Shown one piece after another: positions 1 to 8,328 of a DNA stretch of 22,458 nucleotides (positions are counted from its first letter, which is position 1; each line of letters starts with the position of its first letter). Both the position numbers and the translations under genes were made by a program. Under the pieces are notes generated by a model. It saw only the letters and a list, made by a program, of their open reading frames with translations, made no database searches and was not told where the DNA came from. This DNA is from Candidatus Rifleibacteriota bacterium (lineage in GTDB: Bacteria; UBP17; UBA6191; JACPRK01), in the NCBI GenBank assembly GCA_016213865.1, contig JACQZL010000233.1, positions 1 to 22,458 of the forward strand, written 5' to 3'.

Positions 1-660
1 GGTGAGGTCGCCGGCCGGGCCGCAGAAGACGAGCTGGCCGCGCTCCAGCAACCCCACGTGGGTCACCAACCCCTCCATCTCCTTGAGGATGTGCGACGAG
101 ATGAGGATCGTGCGCCCGCGCCCCGCCAGCCACTTGAGGATGTCCCACAGTTCACGGCGCGCGCCCGGGTCGAGCCCCGAGGCCGGCTCGTCCAGCACGA
201 AGACCTCGGGCTCGTGGACCAGCGTCCGGGCGAAGGCCAGCCGCTGGGTCAAGCCCCGCGACAGCTTCTCGACCAGGTCGTCCTTGCGGCCCTTGAGCTG
301 GACCGCGCCGAGTGCCGACTCGATCGACTCGGCCAGCTTGCGGCCCTCGAGGCCGTTGAGCTCGCCGAAGTACTCCAGGTACTCTCGAACCGTCAGGCGT
401 TCGTACAGCCCCAGGAAGTCGGGCATGTAACCGAGCCGGCGCTTGGCGTCGAGATCCTGCCGCAGCACGTCGAAGCCGCAGACTGCGGCCCGGCCGCCTT
501 CAGGGGCCAGCAACCCCGCCAGGATGCGGATCAGAGTGGTCTTGCCGGCCCAGTTCGGGCCGATGAGACCGAAGATCTGCCCGGGCTTGACGTCGAACGT
601 CACGTTGTCGAGAGCCACCAGCTCGCCGAAGACCTTTCGCAACTCACGGGCTTCGATCAT
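1..660 (-). CDS. ABC transporter ATP-binding protein, ABC-2 type (3' end outside window)
   Basis: The first 220 residues of a nucleotide-binding subunit of an ABC-2-type exporter, read from the ATG at 658-660 and still open at base 1. Visible motifs are Walker A GPNWAGKTT (residues 34-42), signature LSRGLTQR (133-140), Walker B VFVLDEP with D157 and E158, a D-loop SGLDP, and the switch histidine in ISSH (H190). The segment GYMPDFLGLYERLTV is typical of the ABC-2 class. Walker A is odd: Trp37 (TGG) stands where almost all ABC ATPases have Gly. The minimal pattern GxxxxGKT is kept, and one base change would restore Gly. The ATG overlaps the TGA of the upstream gene by 4 bases (ATGA), so the two are probably translationally coupled. 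The permease would be expected beyond the window edge. Confidence 0.93.
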   Translation of the reverse strand, partial: MIEARELRKVFGELVALDNVTFDVKPGQIFGLIGPNWAGKTTLIRILAGLLAPEGGRAAVCGFDVLRQDLDAKRRLGYMPDFLGLYERLTVREYLEYFGELNGLEGRKLAESIESALGAVQLKGRKDDLVEKLSRGLTQRLAFARTLVHEPEVFVLDEPASGLDPGARRELWDILKWLAGRGRTILISSHILKEMEGLVTHVGLLERGQLVFCGPAGDLT

Positions 661-3074
661 CGGCCCGCTCCTTCCAGCGTGATCTGGGGCCACCACGTGC
701 TGCTCGAAGAGTCGGGCAGCGCCACCGCAATCGTCCCGTCCCGGCGATCGAAGTAGTCCGCCGCATTGCTGGTCACGACGAACGCCTCTCGCGCCGAGCA
801 GGTGGCTTCCTCGGTCGTCCCGCTGCGCAGGTTGTGGAGCGAGAACTCGCACCGCTTCGGCTCGGTGTTGCCACGCCCTGTTGCAGGCCTGACCTCGAGC
901 GAGCGTAGCGGCCCGCGGTAAGGGAACTGGAGCTCGAGCCGCTGTCGCGAGTTGAGGTAGCACGAGAACCTCCACGAGTTCTCCGGCTGGGTCCTGCGCC
1001 GGTAGACGTACTCTTGAGAGGTTGACAGCTCGAACCGGGGGATGGCTGCCTCGGGCGGTAACGTCACCGCCCCCTGAAGTGGAGTCACAGGCAGCGCAAG
1101 GACGTCGACATCCCGGCCGCGGCAACTTTGCCTGGCCGTCTTGACTGCCTTCTCGGGGCCGATCGCGACCAGGAACGGGCCCACGAACGACGAGCGCGAG
1201 CGCTCGTACTCGGCCACGAGACAGTCGCGGGTCCAGCGGTACGCCTCGTCCCATTGATCGATGAAGTTGTAGAGCGCCGTCGAGAGCGGGTGGAACCGAT
1301 TGCAGGACGGGCAGTGGCGCTCGTCATTGTCGTGTGAGCCGAGGCACTCGGGATGGCAGGGCTCCGACTGGGATAGGACGAAGGGCATGGAGACCTTGAC
1401 GGACTGGCCGGGTTCCAGTGGACCGAAGGCCTGGTGGTGCGGCCCCAGGAAGACATGCACCTTCTCGGCCCGGAACGGGAGGTTCGAGACGAGCTCGCCG
1501 GTCCATCGTCTTCCGGTCAGATCGGCCTCGAGGCTACCGCTGACGGTCCCTGCGGCCTGGACTGCCTCCTCGTGAGCGACGGCTCTGAGCTCGGCGGGCA
1601 TCAGCTCGAGCCGAGCGCTCCAGCCGGTTTCCCCGCGGTCCAGCACGAACGGTCTCAAGATGGCGTCCTCGGATAGGTAGCCCCCACCGGCCAGGGCAGT
1701 GTCGATGGGAGGCACCGAGGAGGCGCTCGGCATCGAAAAACGCCACTCCTGCGCCACCGGCGAGTAAGCGCTGGTGTAGACGCGGGCGATGCGCGGCTCG
1801 GAGCCGGCCGTGCCGAACACGAGCCTCAAGGAAGCCACCTCGACGTCGGCTTGCCGCAGCGCGCACACCGCACCGTAGAGCAGGCAGCACCCCACGGGCA
1901 CCAGCGGCAGGATCCGGAGCGTCATGTCGATTCCGCGACGCCTCAGCCACAGGCCGCTGCATCCCAGGGCCGCCAAGTACAGCAGGACCCAGCCCGCAAA
2001 CGCCGTCACGCGCTCCTCGAGCACGTTGGCGTGGCGCGGCTGAACACCGCGGGGGCAGTCACCGGCCCCCGCAGCCGCCTGCATCGGCCGGCGGCTCCAG
2101 CTCCAGTCGACCCTACCAAGCGGAGCGGAGGCGACCTGGGCCGTGACATGTCCCCGGCCCAGCCGGCGCGTCAGGATGCTGAACGGCGGGGCCAGGGCGT
2201 CGGCATCGTCCGATTCCTCGAAGTCGGTCGTCGGCGGCCAGAGCTCGGCCAACCTGGGCGTGCCGGCCGCCGAACGGAACGTGGCGAGGTCCAGCTCGAG
2301 AGCGCCTCCGCGGTGGACCCACAGGACCAGCGCCTCGAACGAGCCGGCAGGCAGCCGCGACAGGTCGACCTCGTGGAGACGGATGGCCCCGAAACCCGCG
2401 AGGCCGGACTCGGTCGGCGGCAGGTTCTCCGCCTTGCACCGGCTGGGAACCCGGCTGTTCGAAGACCGCCCTGCGACGCGGGCGGGCATCGCCCCTCCGT
2501 GGACCTCCAGAGCAGACGGCAGGACTCCTTCGGAGACGCGGCGCAACTTGTCGACGTCCAGCTTCAGAGGCTTCCATCCGGGATGGTCGACCATCAACAC
2601 CAGCTCGACTCGCCCCTCGAGGTTGGTCCGGATCGGGAGGACGGTCTGGCCGGCCCCGCCGGCGCCCAGTTCGAGGAGGCCTCGATAGACCGTGATGGTC
2701 CGCCCGCCGCGATCGCTCGAGGGACCGTATCTGGCGACCACCGAGATCGGCAATGGCCCCTTGGGAACGACGCTCCCGAGCCGGACCCGCTGGAAACCCG
2801 GAGCCAACCTCTCCGGCAACTCGCTGCCGGCCCGGATCAGCACGTCCTGCACGTCTCCCGAGGAGCCGTTCTCCGCCCACCGGAAGCCGGCTTCCAGCTC
2901 GTAGGCGAGCGCCGGCCCGGGGACCAGCAAACAAGCCGCCAGGACCACGGCCAGCCCGAGCGCAACGCGAGGGCAGTGGGGCCGGCTCGGAAGGCCTGCC
3001 GGCCTCGGCCCTGGCCCGTGGCCCGGAGTCGTAATCCTCCTACTGCGCGGTGACTGTCGAAGGCAGTACCTCAT
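657..3074 (-). CDS. Large exported membrane protein of unknown function, coupled to the ABC ATPase
   Basis: An 805-residue protein that I cannot assign to a named family. It begins with an Arg-rich stretch, then a hydrophobic signal-like segment ending PGPALA (about residues 37-57). About 300 residues rich in beta-type sequence follow. Two hydrophobic segments at roughly 360-378 and 384-406 are probably a membrane hairpin, and a C-terminal region of about 400 residues follows. Both large parts are therefore probably extracytoplasmic. The C-terminal part holds a Cys/His cluster (CHPEC, then HCPSC with C588 and C591) that could bind metal or form disulfides. The ATG is supported by GGAGGT a few bases upstream. 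The stop overlaps the start of the ABC ATPase, so a role in the same export complex is the most reasonable inference. Confidence 0.8.
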   Translation of the reverse strand: MRYCLRQSPRSRRITTPGHGPGPRPAGLPSRPHCPRVALGLAVVLAACLLVPGPALAYELEAGFRWAENGSSGDVQDVLIRAGSELPERLAPGFQRVRLGSVVPKGPLPISVVARYGPSSDRGGRTITVYRGLLELGAGGAGQTVLPIRTNLEGRVELVLMVDHPGWKPLKLDVDKLRRVSEGVLPSALEVHGGAMPARVAGRSSNSRVPSRCKAENLPPTESGLAGFGAIRLHEVDLSRLPAGSFEALVLWVHRGGALELDLATFRSAAGTPRLAELWPPTTDFEESDDADALAPPFSILTRRLGRGHVTAQVASAPLGRVDWSWSRRPMQAAAGAGDCPRGVQPRHANVLEERVTAFAGWVLLYLAALGCSGLWLRRRGIDMTLRILPLVPVGCCLLYGAVCALRQADVEVASLRLVFGTAGSEPRIARVYTSAYSPVAQEWRFSMPSASSVPPIDTALAGGGYLSEDAILRPFVLDRGETGWSARLELMPAELRAVAHEEAVQAAGTVSGSLEADLTGRRWTGELVSNLPFRAEKVHVFLGPHHQAFGPLEPGQSVKVSMPFVLSQSEPCHPECLGSHDNDERHCPSCNRFHPLSTALYNFIDQWDEAYRWTRDCLVAEYERSRSSFVGPFLVAIGPEKAVKTARQSCRGRDVDVLALPVTPLQGAVTLPPEAAIPRFELSTSQEYVYRRRTQPENSWRFSCYLNSRQRLELQFPYRGPLRSLEVRPATGRGNTEPKRCEFSLHNLRSGTTEEATCSAREAFVVTSNAADYFDRRDGTIAVALPDSSSSTWWPQITLEGAGR

Positions 3075-3116
3075 GGGACCTCCACTGCGTCGATGCTCGC
3101 CGGGTTGATCACGTCA

Positions 3117-3138
3117 CGGGGAACTGTAGCATTCCCCG
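3117..3138. other. Palindrome upstream of the ABC operon
   Basis: CGGGGAA and TTCCCCG form a perfect 7-bp inverted repeat around 8 bases, in the 96-bp gap between the cyclase stop and the start of the exported-protein gene. Read on the minus strand, the loop holds TGCTACAGT, which resembles an extended -10 element. An operator over a promoter is therefore possible. There is no T-run, so a rho-independent terminator is less likely. Confidence 0.35.
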
Positions 3139-3170
3139 GGAGAGTCAGACCGCTGTGGACCCGCTTTGGT

Positions 3171-6107
3171 TCATTTGACCTTGATGCTGAAGACACCGTC
3201 CCAGTCCGGAGGCGGCGGGTCCTCGAGGAAGGCCCGTGCGCGGGCGAGCATCACCGCGGAGGGGCCGTCCGACGCGTCCAGGTCGAGCGCCCGCTGAAAG
3301 ATGCCGGAAGCCTCGTCGAAGTCCCGCCGCAGGTAGGCATCCAGCCCGCGCGAGTAAAGGCCGATGAGCAGCTCTTTCTGCGGAGAGACGCCCGTGTCGG
3401 CCCGTTCGAGCAGCTCGTAGACGACAATCGGCCGCACCCGGCCCTTGACGCGGATGCGGTCGATCGGCCGGACCAAGACCAGCCCACGCACTTGCTCGTA
3501 GGTCGTTTCGCTGATCAAGCAGCAGGTGCCGTACTCCTTGTTGGCCGGCTCGAGGCGTGCGGCGAGGTTGACGTTGTCGCCAATCACCGTGTACCCGAAG
3601 GCCATCTTCGAACCCATGTTGCCGACGACGACCCGCCCCGTGTTGATGCCCATTCGCACGCGCAGGTCCACCCCGCGCCCTGTCTTGATGCGGCTCCGGA
3701 TCTCGCGCAGGCGGTGCATCATGTCGATGGCCGCGTAGCACGCCTTCTGGGCGTGGTCGGGGTACTCCACCGGTTTTCCGAAGAAAGCCATGATGCCGTC
3801 GCCCATGTACTTGTCGAGCGTGCCGAAGTGGTCGAAGATGACCCGCGTCATCTCCGTCAGGTAGTCGTTGAGCAGCTCGGCCACCTGCGTGGGGTCCTCC
3901 AGCTCCTCGCTGATGGTGGTGAATCCCGCCAGGTCAGTGAAGATCACCGTCAACTCGGCGCTCTCGGCGATCAGCTTGGCGTACTTGGGCTCGGCCAGGA
4001 TCTTCTCCACCAGCGCCCTGGAGACGTACTTGCCGAAAACCGACTTGATGAACTCCTTCTCCAGGATCTGCTTCTGGACCTCTTCCTTGCTGGACGCCAG
4101 CTCCGCTTCCTTGGCGGTGAAGACCTCGGCGTTCTTCATCGCCACGCCGAGGATCGAGACCAGCGTCGTGAAGTGCTCCAGGTCCTGCTCGGCGTAGGCG
4201 CCGCTCGCGAACTTCCCGACGTTGAGGATGGCGCGGATCTCGCCGTCGACGCGCACGGGGCCGGCGAGCTGACTGCGCAGGGGCGGTTTTCGGAACGCGT
4301 GCCGCACGTCCCGGCGTTCCCTGAGCGTGTGCTCGCCGTAGACCTCGTTGAACATCCCGGCGTGGCCGAGGAAGTTGGGGTCGCCGCGCGCAACGCGAAG
4401 GCCCTGGATGTCCTCCAGACGGCACCCGAACGCGATCTTGGGGGTGAAGACCTTCTCTTCCGAGTTGAAGAACCAGATCTGGTACTCGGCAATCGCGAAC
4501 GAGTCCTGCAGGATCTCGCGGAGCACGCGGAACAGCTCCGGCTCGTCGCGGCAGGTCAGCAGCCGGTGGAACTGGCCCAGAAGGACGTCTCCGCGCCGCA
4601 CCGTGGCCGAGCGCCGCTGCCACTCCTCCTCGAAGTGCGTCACCGCCTCTTCCACGGCCTCCGCGAGGAGCGAGCGCAACAGGGCCGCCAGCAGCCCACA
4701 CAGGATCGGCTGCTCCCACGCGAAGACCTCCAGGCCCGACGGGGCGTAAGCGGGCGCCCGGAAAGCGCCCCCGTAGCTCCACGCCGCGTAGAACAGCCAG
4801 AGCTGGATGGCGGCAGCGACCAGCGCCGAGATCGGATTGGTCTCGCCCAGCCCCGCGAAGAAGCGAATCCATCCGGTCGCCAGACGCTGGAAGGGGACCG
4901 CGCTGAAGACGACGGCCCAGCCGAACATGTTCACCAGCCCCTCGACCTTGTCGATCTGCTGGACCGACAGGTCGAACAGCCCCAGGAAAGCCAGGTTTCC
5001 ATCGAGCAGGTGAGCGGTGAACCTCCCGTGAGGGAAACCGAAGGACATCGCCCCCACGTAGCACTTGACGACCAGCGTCACGACCCCCAGGAACCGCATC
5101 ACGGTCTGGACGTTGCGGTCCCGCCTGTCCCAGACGGACAGCTCTGCCCGCGCGCGCTCGAGGCAGACGCGACAGATGCTATTGAACTCCCATGTTATGG
5201 AATGCTGCGTCCGCAGCAAGCGCTGCAGGTCGTCGGGGAGCGTGTTGACCGCGACCGTGTCCTCGGTGGCCTTCTCGTTGCGGCAACCCAGGCAGATGGT
5301 CCGCGGGGTGCCGGACGGCAGCTCGGGAAGCTGCTCGCTCCGCGCCGGGCCGAGGGACTTGCGGGCCAGGTCGAGGACGCTGCTGAACTGCTCGGCCCCC
5401 GAGCCTTTGCCGCCGAGAAAGTAGAACCCGACGCGCTGGCAGCGGGGCGGCAGCGGTACCGAGAACCAGGCGGGACACTTCGGGGTGGGCCGCACCAGAC
5501 GCACGCGGCGGGTGTCGCCCTCGGTAAACGTACAGAGAACGGCTTCACAGACGCCCCCGTCGTCGAGCACTCCTTCGGCCCTGTCCGCCGAGACGTGCAC
5601 CAGGTTGACTGCATGCCGGAGTGACAACGCCCCTTTGGGACCATGGGAGAGCCACGACTCCTGGCCCTCGACCGACGCGGCTCGCTCGGGTTCGGGCCGA
5701 GAGCCGGACACGAGGGACTGACGACGGGCCAGCTCGTCCCCGTCGGCCGGAGGCAGCGGGGCGAGCATGCGCGCCTCGAAATCGAGGGTGCAGGCCAGCT
5801 CGGGGACCAGGTTTCCAGCCGCGTCGGCGAAGAGGAGCCCCACCTGGCGCACGGAGTGAGGCACTCTGAGGACAGCGTAGGTCAGGTTGCCACCGGAGAA
5901 CTGGACCGGCGCGAGTGGCACCCTGGAAGGCGGGGCCCCGGTCGCGGCGGCGGCGACAAAGGCAGAACGCATGCCATCGTCGACGGCCAGGGCGACGTCC
6001 AGTTGCGTGTCCCTGGACTCGATGCTGAAGACGTTGACCGCCCGGCTGAAGTGGACCAGTCCGGGGGGGCCGAACTGCATCAGCGGCTCACGGACTTCGG
6101 TCGGCAT
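3171..6107 (-). CDS. Membrane-anchored class IIIb adenylate cyclase with duplicated N-domain, CxxC pairs and GAF domain
   Basis: 978 residues, predicted to make cAMP. Order: two divergent copies of a domain of about 95 residues (about 13-110 and 155-250), each with an AVN motif, a V-DDG motif and a late QVG/RVG-F motif; a zinc-knuckle candidate (C272/C275 and C312/C315); hydrophobic segments about 335-490; a GAF-like region about 510-665; a short coiled coil; a class III catalytic domain about 715-900; and a helical TPR-like tail. Metal-binding aspartates are D725 (FTDLAGFT) and D770 (KYMGDGIMAFFG). K766 is the adenine-binding lysine. T840 in YTVIGDNVNLAARLE replaces the Asp of class IIIa, which marks class IIIb, a group often stimulated by bicarbonate. 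The ATG has AGGA six bases upstream. It begins 9 bp after the small cysteine protein, so the two are probably one operon. Confidence 0.92.
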   Translation of the reverse strand: MPTEVREPLMQFGPPGLVHFSRAVNVFSIESRDTQLDVALAVDDGMRSAFVAAAATGAPPSRVPLAPVQFSGGNLTYAVLRVPHSVRQVGLLFADAAGNLVPELACTLDFEARMLAPLPPADGDELARRQSLVSGSRPEPERAASVEGQESWLSHGPKGALSLRHAVNLVHVSADRAEGVLDDGGVCEAVLCTFTEGDTRRVRLVRPTPKCPAWFSVPLPPRCQRVGFYFLGGKGSGAEQFSSVLDLARKSLGPARSEQLPELPSGTPRTICLGCRNEKATEDTVAVNTLPDDLQRLLRTQHSITWEFNSICRVCLERARAELSVWDRRDRNVQTVMRFLGVVTLVVKCYVGAMSFGFPHGRFTAHLLDGNLAFLGLFDLSVQQIDKVEGLVNMFGWAVVFSAVPFQRLATGWIRFFAGLGETNPISALVAAAIQLWLFYAAWSYGGAFRAPAYAPSGLEVFAWEQPILCGLLAALLRSLLAEAVEEAVTHFEEEWQRRSATVRRGDVLLGQFHRLLTCRDEPELFRVLREILQDSFAIAEYQIWFFNSEEKVFTPKIAFGCRLEDIQGLRVARGDPNFLGHAGMFNEVYGEHTLRERRDVRHAFRKPPLRSQLAGPVRVDGEIRAILNVGKFASGAYAEQDLEHFTTLVSILGVAMKNAEVFTAKEAELASSKEEVQKQILEKEFIKSVFGKYVSRALVEKILAEPKYAKLIAESAELTVIFTDLAGFTTISEELEDPTQVAELLNDYLTEMTRVIFDHFGTLDKYMGDGIMAFFGKPVEYPDHAQKACYAAIDMMHRLREIRSRIKTGRGVDLRVRMGINTGRVVVGNMGSKMAFGYTVIGDNVNLAARLEPANKEYGTCCLISETTYEQVRGLVLVRPIDRIRVKGRVRPIVVYELLERADTGVSPQKELLIGLYSRGLDAYLRRDFDEASGIFQRALDLDASDGPSAVMLARARAFLEDPPPPDWDGVFSIKVK

Positions 6108-6116
6108 TCGAGGTCC

Positions 6117-6545
6117 TCAGTCCTGCGCCTCGGCCAGCGCCCGTGCCTTGTACAGGTCCCCGGTGAGCTGGGCGAACCGCCGGTGGCCGTCGGAGAAGAG
6201 CGAATACTCGGCGGCGTCCACGCGGTTGCCCCCGACCGTTAACTGCAACAGCAGGCTTCCCTGCTGGCAGTGCGCACACCACTTGATCGAAGCGGTCACG
6301 CCGTCCGCCACCGGCCTCGGCTCTGCGGCGTACCGGGCGACGCGATCGACCAGGGCCGTGACGTCGGCCTCCAGCGAGGCGGTGTTGCCCCCGGTGTCCA
6401 GCGTCAGGAGCTTGTGGACCCACGCGAGCTCGGTTCCGAAAGGAACGCCGAAGACCGGAAAGGACTTCAGGGCCTTCCCGCACCGGTCGCAAGGCTCTCC
6501 GAAGAGAGCGTTGATGCTGGAGAGGAGCCGGGTGAAGACGTTCAC
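6117..6545 (-). CDS. Small four-cysteine (putative zinc-binding) protein upstream of the cyclase
   Basis: About 142 residues with two CxxC pairs, CDRC near the N-terminus and CAHC near residue 90, separated by a helical stretch. This spacing suits a structural zinc site, but I recognise no named family. The neighbouring cyclase also carries two CxxC pairs about 40 residues apart, which hints at a shared fold or a partner relation. The start is uncertain: GTG at 6545 is preferred, TTG at 6551 is two codons upstream in frame, and neither has a clear ribosome binding site. The TGA lies inside the short spacer before the cyclase ATG. Confidence 0.72.
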   Translation of the reverse strand: MNVFTRLLSSINALFGEPCDRCGKALKSFPVFGVPFGTELAWVHKLLTLDTGGNTASLEADVTALVDRVARYAAEPRPVADGVTASIKWCAHCQQGSLLLQLTVGGNRVDAAEYSLFSDGHRRFAQLTGDLYKARALAEAQD

Positions 6546-6575
6546 GGGCAATCGGGGGCCGGGGTCACCGCGTGA

Positions 6576-6581
6576 ATTCTA
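6576..6581 (-). promoter_or_regulatory. Candidate -10 element for the cyclase operon
   Basis: TAGAAT on the minus strand, within GGTAGAATTC, about 30 bases before the start of the small cysteine gene. I see no convincing -35. It is listed because the same hexamer in a similar context occurs before three other genes (19947, 22256, 22395). Confidence 0.3.
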
Positions 6582-6730
6582 CCAGGCCGCGCGAACCGAG
6601 GCTCGGGACTCGGGGGTGCGAACGCAGCTCGCGGGGAGCCGCACTACTCGGAGCGTGGTCCAACGAGCTGGGGCACGGACCCAATGGCACCAAGTCCTTC
6701 ACCAGGAGAGGCATGACAGAAGCCGGTAGG

Positions 6731-6809
6731 GTAGAAGCGGCATCTTGCCGCTTTCTCGGAGCCAGACGTGAGCCCGGCTGCCCAAAAAGCGGCTGGAAGC
6801 CGCTTCTAC
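6731..6809. repeat. REP-doublet (REPIN-like) with GTAG/CTAC ends
   Basis: Two small hairpins face each other. Left: GTAG then AAGCGGC, loop ATCTT, GCCGCTT (6731-6753). Right: AAGCGGC, loop TGGAA, GCCGCTT then CTAC (6787-6809). The two halves form one large inverted repeat. The GTAG tetranucleotide beside a short-loop hairpin is the layout of REP sequences mobilised by RAYT (TnpA-REP) transposases. The 552-bp gap 6552-7103 otherwise holds the element at 6899 and no gene I can support. Confidence 0.75.
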
Positions 6810-6898
6810 CTTCTGGCGTGGCCATCGTTGCGGCCGCACCGGCAAACCCATGGCCCGAGATGGGAACCAACACGATTTAATGCCGTTGGGCGCGGGCC

Positions 6899-6923
6899 CC
6901 CTTCGACAAGCTCAGGACATGCC
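6899..6923. repeat. Dispersed repeat of the CCTTCGACAAGCTCAGG type
   Basis: The 17-base core at 6899-6915 or 6900-6916 is, from memory, a widespread intergenic repeat in many bacterial genomes. Read on the other strand it gives the spurious peptide VLSLSKG that often contaminates annotations. Here it lies between the REP-doublet and the end of the phasin gene. A second arm is not clearly visible. Confidence 0.55.
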
Positions 6924-7103
6924 TGTGCCCCGCACAAGTCGACGGACCGCTGAGCGAGCGCGGGGACGAGCCGCCGCGCTGCGGCACAAATGGTACAAGT
7001 GTCCCGCCCGCGGCCCCCTGGCCCGAGGCCTTGCCGCCCGACAGTGCCATGCCCCGAGCCCCGAGACGCTCGCGCGGTCCCGGGGCCCAGGGAAAGAGTA
7101 GCT

Positions 7104-7832
7104 TCAGACCGGCTTCGAGGCCTTCTCTTCCTTGACCGGCACGACCTCGGCCGGGGGATGGACAGGTGCGGTCGGAGCGAGCTCCATCTTGGAGGTGGCG
7201 ACCTTGAGGGTGGGCTTTCGCTTCACGCGTCCGCCGTCCTCGGAGCCGGCGCCGGACTTGGGGGCCGGCGCGGCGGGCTTCTTGGCCGCGAGGGCCTCGA
7301 CCCGCGCGGTGAGCTTGTCGAGCTGGTCGGCGAGGCGGCGCATATCCTTCTGGGCCGGGATGTTGAGCCGGTGCAGGACGTTCATCACGGCGTCGTCGAT
7401 GCGGTGCTGGAACCGGGACTTGCCCTTGACGATGCGGTTGACGAGGTCCTGGCGAAGCTTCTTGCCTTGCTTCTCGGTGATGTCGCCGGCCTTGACCAGC
7501 CTCTTGAGGCCGCCGTCGATCTCGTCCTCGACCCAGGCGATGGCCTCGGCCCCCGTGCGGACGGACCGCTTGAAGGCCTCGACGATGGAGCTGGAGCTCT
7601 TGCGGATGAGATCGGTGAAGAGGGTCTTGGAGACGAAGCCTTCCTTCTTCTTTTCCCGGTCGTGGAGGATCTGGCTGAGGGTGAGCTTGGTGATGTCCTC
7701 GCCGGTCTTGGAGTCGAGCACCTTGACCTCGGTGCCCTTCTCGACCAGTTCGGCGACCTCGATGAGGTTGATGTAGCGGCGCAGGCTGGTGTCGTAGAGC
7801 TTGCGATTGCCGTAACGCTTGATGGTTCGCAT
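7104..7832 (-). CDS. PHB-accumulation regulator domain fused to a phasin domain
   Basis: 242 residues. The N-terminus (1 to about 60) is a classic PHB/PHA accumulation regulatory domain, with KRYGNRKLYDT, YINL, VAELV, TGEDIT and LSQIL. In PhaR-type proteins this region is DNA-binding. Residues about 75-180 are a helical phasin-like region that closely matches the protein encoded just upstream: RLVKAGDITEKQGKKL here against RLVKRGEMAEQDGKKL there. The tail from about 183 is Ala/Pro/Lys-rich and probably disordered. The ATG at 7830-7832 has GAAGG nine bases before it. It follows the phasin gene by 17 bp and probably shares its promoter. A role at granules or as a PHA regulator is inferred; no PHA synthase is in the window. 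Confidence 0.9.
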   Translation of the reverse strand: MRTIKRYGNRKLYDTSLRRYINLIEVAELVEKGTEVKVLDSKTGEDITKLTLSQILHDREKKKEGFVSKTLFTDLIRKSSSSIVEAFKRSVRTGAEAIAWVEDEIDGGLKRLVKAGDITEKQGKKLRQDLVNRIVKGKSRFQHRIDDAVMNVLHRLNIPAQKDMRRLADQLDKLTARVEALAAKKPAAPAPKSGAGSEDGGRVKRKPTLKVATSKMELAPTAPVHPPAEVVPVKEEKASKPV

Positions 7833-7849
7833 GGGTTCCGCCCTTCGAA

Positions 7850-8230
7850 TCAGTGCCGGCCCTGGGCCAGCTTGTCAACGGTGTCCGTCAGGTCCTCGAG
7901 CTTGGAGGAGAGGTTGTCGACGTCGCGCTTGCTGACCAGCTTGACCCGGTGCAGCGCGTCCTCGATGCGACTCTGCACCTCGGTGCCGAGCTGGGCGACG
8001 CCCTTGCCGACCTTCTGGACCTGCTTTCTGCGGCGGGCCAGGATGTCGTCCAGGAGCTTCTTGCCGTCCTGCTCCGCCATCTCGCCCCGCTTGACGAGCC
8101 TTTCGATGAAGTCTTCGATCTCTTCCTGGGCCAGGACGACAGCCCCCACCGCTGCCAGCAAGATCCTGCGGACCTGGCCCGACCAGGTGGCGGCCCCAGC
8201 CTTGCGAACTTCCTTGGAACGGGTGGCCAT
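7850..8230 (-). CDS. Phasin family protein
   Basis: 126 residues from the ATG at 8228-8230, which has AGGGAG nine bases upstream; an in-frame upstream extension to 8314 is less likely. It is a helical, amphipathic, charged protein of the poly(hydroxyalkanoate) granule-associated type. It has a short hydrophobic helix (RRILLAAVGAVVLAQEEIE) near residues 21-39, the conserved RLVKRGEMAEQDGKKL segment, and a C-terminal heptad-like coiled coil (VDNLSSKLEDLTDTVDKL). Phasins coat storage granules. It is paralogous to the second half of the gene downstream, so the pair looks like a tandem duplication with one copy joined to a DNA-binding domain. The cognate polymer or lipid body is unknown. Confidence 0.85.
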   Translation of the reverse strand: MATRSKEVRKAGAATWSGQVRRILLAAVGAVVLAQEEIEDFIERLVKRGEMAEQDGKKLLDDILARRRKQVQKVGKGVAQLGTEVQSRIEDALHRVKLVSKRDVDNLSSKLEDLTDTVDKLAQGRH

Positions 8231-8328
8231 GAGCGCGTACTCCCTGCCGCTGTGCGGCATTGGCGCGGTCCGCCGGGCTTGGAAAGAAGAGCCGAACCCC
8301 GGAGCGGTCCGCAACTAAGACGGCGCCA

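Noticed and set aside
3093..5624. Very long plus-strand open frame opposite the cyclase
   Set aside because: It is the complement of a gene with clear catalytic motifs. Its translation is Arg/Val/Leu/Gln-biased without domains, as expected for shadow frames in G+C-rich DNA.
6552..7103. A tRNA or small structured RNA at the hairpins
   Set aside because: The structure is two symmetrical REP hairpins, with no tRNA consensus or promoter.
7104..8230. A complete PHA synthesis locus
   Set aside because: No synthase, thiolase or reductase of the pha pathway is in the window; only phasin-type genes are present.
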